Of a stretch of 64,000 nucleotides of DNA, positions 23,114-33,017 are shown piece by piece (the stretch's first letter is position 1; each line of letters opens with the position of its first letter). The notes under the pieces were generated by a model. The model was not told the origin of the DNA, searched no databases, and was given only the letters and a program-made list of their open reading frames with translations. Made by a program: the position numbers and the translations under genes. This DNA is from Pseudopithomyces maydicus (taxonomy: Eukaryota > Ascomycota > Dothideomycetes > Pleosporales > Didymosphaeriaceae). Location of the stretch: contig JANTUC010000020.1 of NCBI GenBank assembly GCA_026873275.1, forward strand, positions 1-64,000. Direction: 5' to 3'.

Positions 23114-25656
23114 TGATCAGAATCAAAGAGTTGGAATACTGGATTATGTCAAAATGAGCGTCGGCTTTGCGAGATATACGAGTCTGAATATAGAGCGTTC
23201 GATGCAGGCGATTGGTATGATATGTATGACAATGTCTATTCTATATAGCCGCCTTCGGATATACAAACCTTTTCTAGCTTCGACGTATTCATTGTTGCGG
23301 GGCGGTACTCACAGTTGTAGAAGCGCAAATACCGTTAAGCGCATATCGTACCACTTTTGTTCCAATATTTCGTTCTCTGTGACGTAAAATAACTGGTTGT
23401 TAACAGCCACAACAGCCACGCGATAGTCCATAATCCCAGAATTGTGGTCAGCACGTCTCATTTGGATCAACGTCCGCAAGCCCGGATACATCCTCACTGG
23501 TCGGCACTGCCGGCAAAGTGACTAGCATCAGATAGCCAGTTTTTTAATCCTCAACAAATTGCATCACGTACTTTGAACAATATATGGCCTCCAACATCAT
23601 TGGTCAAAATGATTTGGCGACCTGGCTTATCAACGTATTGGTTGGGACCAACTCTCAATTTCGTTTGCAACAGTTATAAACCATAAATTAGTCGAGTCCA
23701 ATGAGACACCAGTATGGTTCGCTTTCGTCAACAGAAGAAACCCAATTTGTGATTAAGTTAATGTAAAGGCGCTTTCGTTAGCGCTTGTCTCGGAAGATGC
23801 CGTGTCTGTGCACGGATGGCGCCTGCGGTTAGACTGCCTGTTTACAGAAGCGGCGCGGTAGCTGAAAGAGTTGTGTCGGGAGAAGCAAATACTTGGAGAA
23901 AGCAATCGGGCCGGCTGCTGTCGCAACACGTTCTAGCTGGAGCATGCTAGGCCAACGGGCAGGTAAAGGAGGCGGTCGAGCTACTGAAGCACGTGATCGC
24001 AGTCGAAGTACTGGCTCTTGCCGACGATCATGCTTCTCAAATAGTATCAATAGAGGCGCTGAAAATCTATACGTGAAACTAAAAGTGTTGGACGGATCGG
24101 TGCCCTAAGGCTATCAGGAATACTCCACAACTAACCGAAGAAAGCGAGCTACAAGGCGGCGCGTCGTTGGAGGAAAAAGAGCTGTTCTCAAGTGATATGC
24201 GAACACACTCCCAGGTATTTCTGTTAACAACTCTCCTTGGTAGCACTGTTGCATTCGATGGTACAAACGATGAAGGAGGTGCGGCAAGTGTCGGGGTGAG
24301 GAGTCGACGAGGACCGTAGCTGGCGGAGAGATCGGCAATGATGTGCCAGCGTCTTCGGGTGCAGAAAAAGTGTCGGGCTCTCGGGGGGCGTTCTCACAGA
24401 ACGCAAAAGTGGCTTGCTCAAGGGTGCAATGTTGTGTGGATTGTTGTCGGTGCTCGTGGTGTGACGTTCATGGGGATAGGAGGAGTGACTGTAGTGCAGA
24501 TGGTGAAAATGACGCTGGACCGGTGGAGACACCAAGCTGTCGCGCCGAGCCTGCTGATGTAATCGCGCAACAACCAAACACCAAACAGCCTGGGAGCCTG
24601 TTCTGATCCCCACGAACCGTCTTCTGGCTTCCGCAGTAGGTCTGGCTGAGTCCCAGGTACGTTAGTAGCATAGCTTAGGCGTTAGTATATTCTGCCGTAG
24701 TATCACCTCGCGCAGAAAGATCTGCGACCAGGCTACCTCATCAGTTTGCTACATATAATAAATATTTCTGAAAGCTGTGCGCCTGTAGTTTAGCACCTAG
24801 CAAGACCTGAATTTACTATTATAATAATTCCTCTGCACCTGTAGGTACCTAGTTCGTTGCTACGCTAGTCTATTCTCGCAAGGCTAAAAGTGCGGTTGAC
24901 TTATTAACCTGCTGTGTCACGTGGCGGGGTCGGGTTCTAGTTGTACCTGCGTCGGTACCGCACATGCAGAGGGGGAGCAGCTATCCAGAGTATCGCATTC
25001 ATTCAGTACAGCTATCTACGCCAGACAGCAACCTTACAGGCAGGTTCTATAACAAGACGTAACTTAGAGAGCTGTGCAGTACAGCAGAGCGCGGCAGAAA
25101 AGGACCTGCCCAGCAGTACCTCGGTGGCTTGGCTGGGCACGCGATCCTTCGGAACATCAACTCGCGGCAGTGACATGCTGCCTGTCCGTTCTAACTTGTT
25201 TCTTAGGCAGCCCTCACCAACCAGAGTTGGTGTGTGACAACCTGGCCTGTGCCGCTGTGTGTCACGGCACGGAACGATTTAAGGCCAAGTAACTCTACTG
25301 TCGTACAAAGAGGAAAGGATGGCATACCAACGTTGGATGGCGGGGCAGTTATGTGTAGTCAGGTAGAGCTGATCAAGTCCAAGGCAGGTCCGTGACACTA
25401 TGAAGGTGTGTGCTGCCTGTAACTATTCGCTGCGAGATGCGCCGGAGATGGTCCCTAGAAAGTGGAAGGCCAGTAGATTTGCCCCTTCAGACTGCGCTAG
25501 TCCTGATCAAGACAAATCCTTTCATGCCATCTTCAATGGCCATCTCCGCCGGTTTCCTTCCCCTTCTGTCCCTCTTCAACGTGTTCAAGCCGGGACCCCT
25601 CCTCCCTCCACAAACATTCTTCAAGATTTCTGCAGTGACTACAGTATTGTTTCACC
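23114..25656. other. Divergent intergenic region between NRPS and hydrolase
   Basis: About 2.5 kb with no convincing coding sequence. It must hold the NRPS promoter (minus strand) and the hydrolase promoter (plus strand). The stretch 24660-24900 is AT-rich with many TA steps, which could be decayed repeat DNA. I saw no clear terminal repeats or transposase remnants. Confidence 0.6.
23241..23248 (-). promoter_or_regulatory. TATA-like element upstream of NRPS
   Basis: A CTATATAG palindrome lies about 130 bp upstream of the NRPS ATG at 23113. Position and sequence fit a TATA box; nothing else supports it. Confidence 0.3.
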
Positions 25657-26907
25657 ATGTTCCGTCTTTGCACTTTTACTTCTTTGGCATATTTGTCACA
25701 GATTGCCTTTCTGGGTGGCAATGCGCAGACCAACAGTTCCCCGCTTGTGAACATTGTTCCAAAGCGCGAGGTTCTCTACGTTGGCGGACATTACACAAAT
25801 ATCACGGCAAGTTTTAGATTCCACAACTTTGATACGCATTTAACACAGAAAGCAGGACAATGCAACCAATTCTACGTCAATAGCTATGATCGGCCAAATC
25901 TACGTCGAGAAGCTGTCTCCTAACCCGGCCCCGAAAACCCCACCACTACCCATAATCTTCATTGCAGGCGCGGCCCAGACTGGAACCAATTTTTTAGATA
26001 CTCCAGATGGACGGCCAGGATGGGCATCATATTTTCTTGCCAAAGGTCACACAGTATATCTCTCAGATCAGCCTGCACGCGGTCGCTCTTTTTCGTTTCC
26101 AGGACAGGGAAAGATCGTATCTCTTGGTCCCCCTAATGCTGTCTCTGACCTCTTCACCGATGTAGCACACAACGGTGATCAATGGCCACAGGCGAAACTC
26201 CACACACAATGGCCGGGCACCGGTCGCATTGGCGACCCAACTTTTGACTCTTTCTATAGGAGCCAGATGCAATTTCAAGTTGACCGCTTCATTGGCGAAG
26301 AACAAAATGCGCAGGCATATTCAGCTCTCGTTGACATCGTAGGTGGCTGTTATATCATCAGTCACTCACAAGCGGGTGCATACGGTATCTTGAGCCAAAT
26401 CTCATTTGAATCGCTAGTTGGTTAACCATGAATAGGCTGGAGGGTCGGGGACATGCGCTCTGACCTTGTTAAGGGTATCATCCAGCTCGAGCCATCCGGT
26501 CCCCCGTTCACGTTTCGTCCGCCAATTGGAAGTGGTCCAGCTTTCCCTTTGGCCTCACCGACCTTGCCATTGGGTACGAGCCATCTGCTGGCAAGAATGG
26601 CGAAAACATTGAGACAATTGTTGAGCCGGCTATCGATGATGATCACAACGAGTGCATCATGCAGAAGTCTCCAGCGAAGCAATTGACAAACCTTAGGAAA
26701 ATTCCAGAACTGATTGTTACTGGCGAAGCGTCCTTTAATGCACCGCATAGCTATTGCACTGTCAAGTATTTGGAGCAAGCTGGCGTAGACGTGGAGTATG
26801 CGGATCTAGGCAAGGAGGGCATTCACGGCAACGGACATATGCTCTTCATGGAGAAGAACAACCTTGAGATTGCGGATCGAGTATACCGGTGGTTGGAAAA
26901 GCACTGA
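25657..26907 (+). CDS. Secreted alpha/beta-hydrolase (esterase-like)
   Basis: Predicted secreted hydrolase of about 375 residues. An N-terminal signal peptide (MFRLCTFTSLAYLSQIAFLGG...) is followed by REVLYVGGHYTNIT and QIYVEKL, typical of a fungal esterase-like alpha/beta-hydrolase family. The nucleophile elbow is SHSQAGAYG near 26360-26390 and the C-terminal catalytic His is in GIHGNGHMLF near 26818-26845. Introns: 25811-25883 (73 bp) and 26385-26435 (51 bp); both restore the family pattern (TATMIGQIYVEKL, then AYGWRVGDM). Around 26515-26525 one frame change without a good intron remains (ANWKWSSFPFGLTD is read in the next frame); I infer a missing base. It is divergent from the NRPS and is its nearest intact neighbour, so a role in handling the peptide product is possible but unproven. 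Confidence 0.8.
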
Positions 26908-27220
26908 TAGAGCTTGTCAAATATTCAAGAGCTTCATTGTTTATTTCTTTCTCATCTGAACTTCGCCACCCCAAAATCTTTGATCTGAGTCAAGACATAG
27001 GAGTGGGACCCGAGGTTCTGCGGTATCTAACAAAATGTACTCTACTACGAATTGCCTCGGCCATTCTCATATCTGGTGGTGGCAACTGCTGACGCTGTGC
27101 CACTTTAGCGCCGTGACTCACCACTGTGATACCTGCTTACTACACTCTGTAGTTTTATTCTATGATTAAGTCCGATGGATATCATATTACAAGCCAATAA
27201 AGCACATGGTGAGTGGTATC

Positions 27221-28345
27221 TCATGCCTTGTGTACCTTCTTCTTGAACTTTCGCCACAATCGCTCCTTTGGGAGCGATTCTGCTCTGGGCAACCTGACCT
27301 CTGACGGGCCAAGATAGGGTGGATGGGTACTGTCGTCTTGGACTTCATGAATTGGTTCATCTATTGAACCATGATTTGAACTGCTAGTTCTGTGTCTATG
27401 CAGCAGCTTGTCTAGGGAAATTTAATGATCTAGACATGCCTGAGCTGTGGGATGATCTGGGCCGAGAGTTGTTGTGTAGCCAGATGAAGCCCTTTAGTAG
27501 AGCAGTATAGCTTCATCGTACCGACCCCAACGATGTAACAGAAAGGCAAGGCAGTATACGCTGGTCAGCTTTTCGGGGTGCTCTAGGCCCAGAACAGACT
27601 CTCTTTCTTTCAACACAATCCTATTCATTTCTTCTGCTGCTCTGTATTTCTTCATTTCCACTGCATACCATGCCGCTTTGAAGAGCACAGAAGCCCGCGC
27701 CCCAGCGCCTCTGCATTGTCTGGTCGACTGTTCAGCACAGCTGCAGCATGCGAAAAAAAGGTTGACACGTCGCCCAATCCTCGTACCGTCCTACTGGATA
27801 GATCTCATCCATGGGCATGATGTACGTCTTCCTCCATCTCTCCAACTCGTTGCTGAGCTCCAACCACTTCTTAGTCGAAAACTGTACCAGCCCATGCATC
27901 TCGAACTCCCACTCGCCTGCAACCACATAGACCAACGAGAAACGGAACAGCGTATGGGTGTCGTCGTCGAATTCGGCACCTCTGTCTTCACCCGTTTCCT
28001 CGTCTTCGCCTTTCTCGTACTGCTTCTGGAGGAGCGACTGGGGTACCCCCTGTCGATCGAACAGGCTCATGAGAGACAGTAGCCGGGCGGCCGTCGGCGT
28101 CTGTTTTAATATGTGCTCAAACGAGATCTGTCAGGTGGCCATGATGGAGTTGGACGCTCGACCATCCCTGCGACAGTCTCCTACATCCCTCTCCAGCAAC
28201 CGTGCTCGGTCATGGTCGCTTTTGCACACTTCGTCAATATATCCTGAGACGCTCATCCGAGGAGCCCTTTCACGAATGAAAGTTGCCGCCTGCGTAAGAG
28301 CGAGCGGCATGTAGTCGAGTGTGCGTATCAGTTCCGCAGCCTCGC
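27221..28345 (-). pseudogene. NB-ARC / TPR (NLR-like STAND) relic
   Basis: Remnant of a fungal NLR-type protein, minus strand. In order: end of an NB-ARC domain (LIRTLDYMPLALTQAATF, near 28330-28275), a winged-helix-like segment (LMSLFDRQGVPQSLL near 28075-28030; FEMHGLVQFSTKKWLEL near 27905-27855), then a TPR_12 segment (SVLGLEHPEKLTSVYCLAFLL near 27600-27540), ending in a basic C-terminus with stop at 27221. The frame is broken by in-frame stops: TGA where the family has Trp before QISFEH (near 28130), TAA after EAILLY (27494-27496), and TAA before ISLDKLL (near 27421). There are frame shifts near 27680-27740. No intact nucleotide-binding P-loop was found upstream, so the 5' half is lost or unrecognisable. 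Such genes act in heterokaryon incompatibility or innate immunity (family knowledge). Confidence 0.75.
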
Positions 28346-28724
28346 ATTTGTGGTACTTTGTGGGACCTCAAATGGTTCCTCGAATGGTCCACATTGCTGA
28401 ACTGGCTGAAATAGAGAATATCATGTCAGCTGTTGTGAGCTTTTGGGCACAGGCAAAATTAGAGTGAACTTGTTTTTGGCGAAGCGCGTCTGTAGTTCGA
28501 CTCAGCCGCGACGAATGCTTGGCGCTGTTGCTGAGTCGACTATCGCGCGACACTGTTTGCGCAGCAGCCATCGTGCAACTTAGTGATGTGGTGAAACATA
28601 CGGTTATGTCTCCGTCGCATGCCGCTGTGATACCAGATACACGTATCTTACCACCTTCGAGTCTTAGATCCCATCTTTTGACGCCGCCGCCGACCGACCG
28701 ACGAAAAGCCGTTTACGCAAGTCC

Positions 28725-29387
28725 ATTAAGTCATCGCGCTTTTCAAAAAGATTCGGGCTGGGAAGGACCTCAAGCGAGACGCATGGACCGAAATTCAGCT
28801 TTCGGCAGGAGAGTACGACGAGATAAAACGTTGACTTCGACGAGACGAGGATCTATCGGGATACGTTGACAAGATACGGAGCGTAGACTCTAAACACGGT
28901 GGGAATGACGGCTAGTACAGCGAAACGCACCGCCTCGTCGTCCGCATACCGACCGGGTTACATGAGGTCTTTATCGATTGGGTTGAGGACGTGATTCGAA
29001 GTCAGCTGAAGGCGATTCGAAGCGGATCAGATAAAGCGGCCCGCCTCGTGCACAAGGTTCGACCAGCCCGTTCCACCGCAATTTACTTTCCAGTGGACGG
29101 CGCTGCGCCTAGCAAAAAGTCGAAATATGAGTCAGATGCTTCTTTCTTTCTAGCATGAAGATGCCCGTTACCCCGGGCTTGTCATCCAAGTCGCATATCC
29201 GCAAAAGAGGAAGAGGTTGGGTCGACTGGCAGCCGATTATCTTCTCGATTCCAATGCTAGCGTGCAATTTGTCGTTGGTCTGGACGTTGGATACGGCAAT
29301 AAGGAATCGCGCAAATCAACATTATCGGCGAGGCGCACTCATGTTGCCGTTCTTGCCCCCGTTATAGATCGGCATAGTCTGGCATAA
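28725..29387 (+). pseudogene. Relic of a conserved fungal protein, possibly PD-(D/E)XK nuclease-like
   Basis: Readable pieces on the plus strand are KIRAGKDLKRDAWTEIQLS (from 28752), HEVFIDWVEDVIRSQLKAI (near 28960), KVRPARSTAIYFPVDG (near 29057), SKKSKYESDASFF (near 29112), then in the next frame EDARYPGLVIQVAYPQKRK (near 29155), LGRLAADYLLDSNASVQF and VGLDVGYGNKESRKSTLS, ending at TAA 29385-29387. The frame has in-frame stops (TGA near 28828, TAG near 28911) and one frame shift near 29150, so it is dead. From memory this matches a widespread, often multicopy fungal gene. The D...(E/Q)xxxxQK pattern with a following LGRLAADYL helix suggests a PD-(D/E)XK fold, as in Uma2-like nucleases; that part is inference. 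The catalytic Glu position reads Gln here. Confidence 0.6.
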
Positions 29388-30090
29388 ACGTGTAACTCAG
29401 AGTCCCCTTTAGTCGTAAGTTGCATATGTGTTGAACGCTCTTGATACACCACCATATTAGCTATCTTTGTTGTTGTCGTTACGATCGATTTCACCATACA
29501 GCTCACCGTCATTCGAGGCTCTGAGAAATCGTCGTGTCCAGGGTTGTCAAGGAGGCGTTGGGGTTTTAGGCACAAGTAAAAAAAAGATCGGGATGCGCGG
29601 GGTTGTTGCTATAGTACCAACATCGTAGGCTCGCAAGGGCCTAGAAACGGGTACTGAGCGGGTCCGACTACGGGAACCAAAACGGGATCTGTCTAGCCAG
29701 ACAGAACCTAGTTTTAGCTAATTAGTGATACATGCTGCATCTTGAAACTGGAAATGGGGTCGTTGTACTGTGTCTAAGTCAACTTCTCTGATTCGCTGAA
29801 GAATAGACATGCGCGAATAGAGCTGGCAATCTTCTCGGCCAGCGGTTTCCCCTAGGAAAGACCGCTCTCCGCAGCTCCTGTATGCATGAGATTAGAGGCT
29901 TTCACTGAGCTGTGAACGCCTTCTTCACTTCTTCCGTGAATTTGCCTTTCATGTACTTTGGAGAGAGCGAGGCCTTCTGTGGGAAGGGGGTTGTAGTCTT
30001 CACTTGGGGTGCGTGATTGCCTGACGCTCTCCCTTGAGACACAGTTGATTGCCGTTTGCAACGTGATTGCCATCATGTATATCTACATAT
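29388..30090. other. Intergenic region
   Basis: I see no coding sequence, RNA gene or clear repeat here. It separates the relics from the lipase 3' end. Confidence 0.5.
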
Positions 30091-31097
30091 CTATATCATA
30101 CACTTCACCGCCGGAAACTTACTAAAATACCATAAATGCGCCAATATGTCCGTCAGCAGCCATGCTGCATTTCCCTTCAAGTTTAGTATGCCCTCATAAA
30201 TCTTGAAGTCTGAAGCCTCGACCGCCTGATTGTTCTTCTTGTTGATGTAGTACTCCGGACTTACATGCGCAAAGTTCATGATGATCAACGGAATATTTGG
30301 CACTGGGTCGTTATAGTGCGTAACGCGGTAATTTCCGCCCGATTGTGAAGTGATGTAGTTTGCGAGCTCAGAGCTAGACACGCGTGGTGCGCCAAAGGTG
30401 TAAAGCTTCACTGCATAGCCGGAGCTTCGCATGTCCGCCGCGGCGAGGGTCGCGATCGCTCCGCCCAAAGAATGACCAGTTGTTACAACCTGATAAGTAG
30501 GGTTTGCGTCTAAGAGGGACTGCACAGCTGGTACGACGACGGAGCGCGAGTCGAGCCAGGACTGCCAGAAGCCATGGTGCGCGGTACACCCGGAACAAAG
30601 GCCCGTCGAGACAGCTTTGAAGTCGAGATTGGTGATCCAGTTTTCGATGGAGGAGCTCCCGCGGAAAGAGACGACAATGAGCTGGTTTGTGGGGTCCAGA
30701 GCAACGTAGCCCGTAACGTCTGTTGCAAGTTCACTAGAAGGATATCAGTCTCTGGGTGAGTCCATGTATTTCAACACATGCATACCTGTTGTATTCGATG
30801 ATGCTAGTAGTATTGGCAGCTTGAACAAGAGGGCAACTATCGTCGTTGCACTTGATCTGATCCCCAGGCGAATTATAATTTGACCTGCAATAAGCTGCTG
30901 AAGCATACTGCCCCATCAACTTGAAGCTCGAAAGCATAGCATCGTCAACAGGTGCTATATCTATCCTATTCAGCCTACAGTAGTTTTCCAGCATTTGTTC
31001 TGTGCTTACTTGACTTCTTTACAGCCGGCACAGCCGCACTGAACCCTACACCCATGCATAAGAACGCTAGCGAAATAGTTGACCATGAGGAAACCAT
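30091..31097 (-). CDS. Secreted class 3 lipase / feruloyl-esterase-like
   Basis: Extracellular triacylglycerol lipase of the class 3 (PF01764) type, about 300 residues. The start at 31097 gives a good signal peptide (MVSSWSTISLAFLCMGVGFSAAVPA). Introns: about 30961-31009 (the acceptor could also be six bases further in the direction of transcription) and 30734-30785. Family blocks in order: SFKLMGQYASAAYC, LIVVSFRGSSSIENW (oxyanion region), HHGFWQSWLD, the nucleophile elbow VTTGHSLGGAIA near 30480-30445, TFGAPRV, the acid residue in YNDPVPNIPL and the His in FAHVSPEYYI. All three catalytic positions are therefore present. The C-terminal AWLLTDILAHLWYF resembles the usual end of Thermomyces-type lipases. 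It is transcribed in the same direction as the GPCR upstream of it. Confidence 0.9.
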
Positions 31098-31497
31098 ATT
31101 TGTGCACATATATATGGAGGTAGAAAGATAGAAATGCCCTGGATAATGGGAAAGAAAAACTACCCGGGGTTTTCAACAGGCTGTCTACATGCGAAAGTAA
31201 GATTGAGCCTGGGGTGCTGAGGCAGCAACGTGATCTAAGCACACGAAGCTACACGAAGCTTATGAAGATCATGGGTCACGAGGCACGCGGGCACTATATA
31301 TCGGACATACTCCGGGGGCTAAACGTAATGAAACTACTGGCTACAGTCACGCATGTTTGTCGCCATCCTAGTCGAGATCACAATGAAGTGCAGGGTTTGA
31401 AACGTGATTGGTGGGTCCGGGCTCGCCAATCGAGCGGCTATCGCGTTGGCGTAACGCCAGGGACCCTAACCGCCGGCGGCCGGGGAAGCGAGTCGGA

Positions 31498-33017
31498 CTA
31501 CAGATGTGACATGAGGGTTGTGGAGTTGGGGTGGCGTATTGGTTGTGGAGTGCATGAAGGACGTAGTGCCTGCTCTACGTCTGACTTCTGCCCTCCTTTC
31601 CTTGCCCACGGACGGTGTATAACCCTTGTCGTATTCCTAGTCTTAAAACTCGAGAGCTCGTCCAATGTGTCAGCCAGAGCGCGTTTACACTCAGGCCACG
31701 TCGTCGAGATGTATATCATGGCGTTCCAGAAGCCCTGGAGAGGCAGGACCAGTGCGGAGGCCAGGTTGAGGCCGAAGATGGGGTGGCCCTTGTCGAAGAA
31801 TTGCTGGACGCGATTGACGGTGCTGGGCACCCAGACGATGAAGAGGGCGGCGAACATGAGGAATGCGACTTTGAAGTAGCCCCACGCGGCGGCGTTGCCT
31901 TCTGCTGCGCGGCGCCGGTTGGGTGTCTTATGGCTGATGGAGAACGATTGGGAGTGCTTGGCGTCCGTGGTTGTGTCTGCGGTACGTGGTGGGATGGTGG
32001 AGAAAGCGGTGGCTTTGTATCCGGTGCCCGTGCGTGGTGCGTCTGCAGGTCGTGCCATCGATCTGGTAGGCATCTGGGGGAGAGCAGTCTCGGATACGTC
32101 TTTGGTGCTCGAGAATGAGTTGCGCGATGGTGGAGCTACCGAATCCGTGTCAACTGTTGTTGTTTTCCAGCTGGATTCTATCTTGAGCTCCGTCTCGACC
32201 TTGATGTTGCGAAAGTCCCCCGCGGTAAAAGGATTAGTGATCATGGTGCCTTCATCATCGGGTAGCTTTGAGAAAGAACGAAGCTCCCGCCGTTTCTTGA
32301 AAATCTGCCGGCCAGTGGCGATATATATGCACATGGTGGCACTGATGATAACCCTGTGTCCTGTCAGAAACTGAAATGTGCAAATAGGATGATGCACTTA
32401 CCAGATGGGTGCGTAGAAGAAGGCAAGGCGCATCCATTCACTGTCCTTAGAAACCCAGCACCATATCGTAGCTGGTCCTATGACCCTGCTTTTAGTCGAC
32501 CCAGTATGGTTCATGATAATGTATGAGATGGCTATACAACCAGGAGCGCCGTAGCTGAAGAACAGATACCACTTCTCGAGTCGTCGTAGCTGCTGAGAGT
32601 TATAGCCGCGGAAGAAGACCAGCATGACGTTCAAAGCCATGCTAAATACCCACAAGGTGTCTGCCATCATGAACCTGACCAGATTAGAACGTGCCTGGTT
32701 GTATCTGACCTTACTTACCATTGGATTGTTATGCCTTGGAACTCGCAGAGGGTTTTCTGGCCCATTCTGTATCCCGGAAAGGCCGACGTGGATACGAGGG
32801 TTGCCATGTTGGTGAGCATGTTACCGAATGAGGCGTAGAACACCAGCCGATTGATAGGCTTTCGGAAGTAGTGGAACTTGAGGAAACTCGTGATGATGAA
32901 GAGAGATCCGAGGATAGAGAGAACGCTCATAGTCCTCTCTGACACCTGGACGGCCAGCAGCTGGCGAGCGTCAAGAGCCATGATGAAGTAATGTGTATCG
33001 GTAGGGTATCGCCTCAA
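31498..33017 (-). CDS. cAMP-receptor-like G-protein-coupled receptor
   Basis: Seven-helix receptor of the fungal cAMP-receptor-like (Dicty_CAR) class, plasma membrane. The N-terminal exon carries TM1-TM2 (SVLSILGSLFIITSFLKFHYFR, then NRLVFYASFGNMLTNMA) and a conserved Cys in KTLCEFQG. Exon 2 holds TM3-TM5 (DTLWVFSMALNVMLVFF, WYLFFSYGAPGCIAISYI, WCWVSKDSEWMRLAFFYAPIW). Exon 3 has the rest of TM5, a long Ser/Thr-rich third cytoplasmic loop, and TM6-TM7 (YFKVAFLMFAALFIVWVPSTVNR; LPLQGFWNAMIYI). Introns at 32675-32718 (44 bp) and 32354-32401 (48 bp) both split a TGG codon as TG|G and restore the frame. A second Met (MALDARQLL, 32981) could be the true start. Such receptors sense nutrients or small ligands and signal through G-alpha; the ligand here is unknown. 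Confidence 0.88.
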
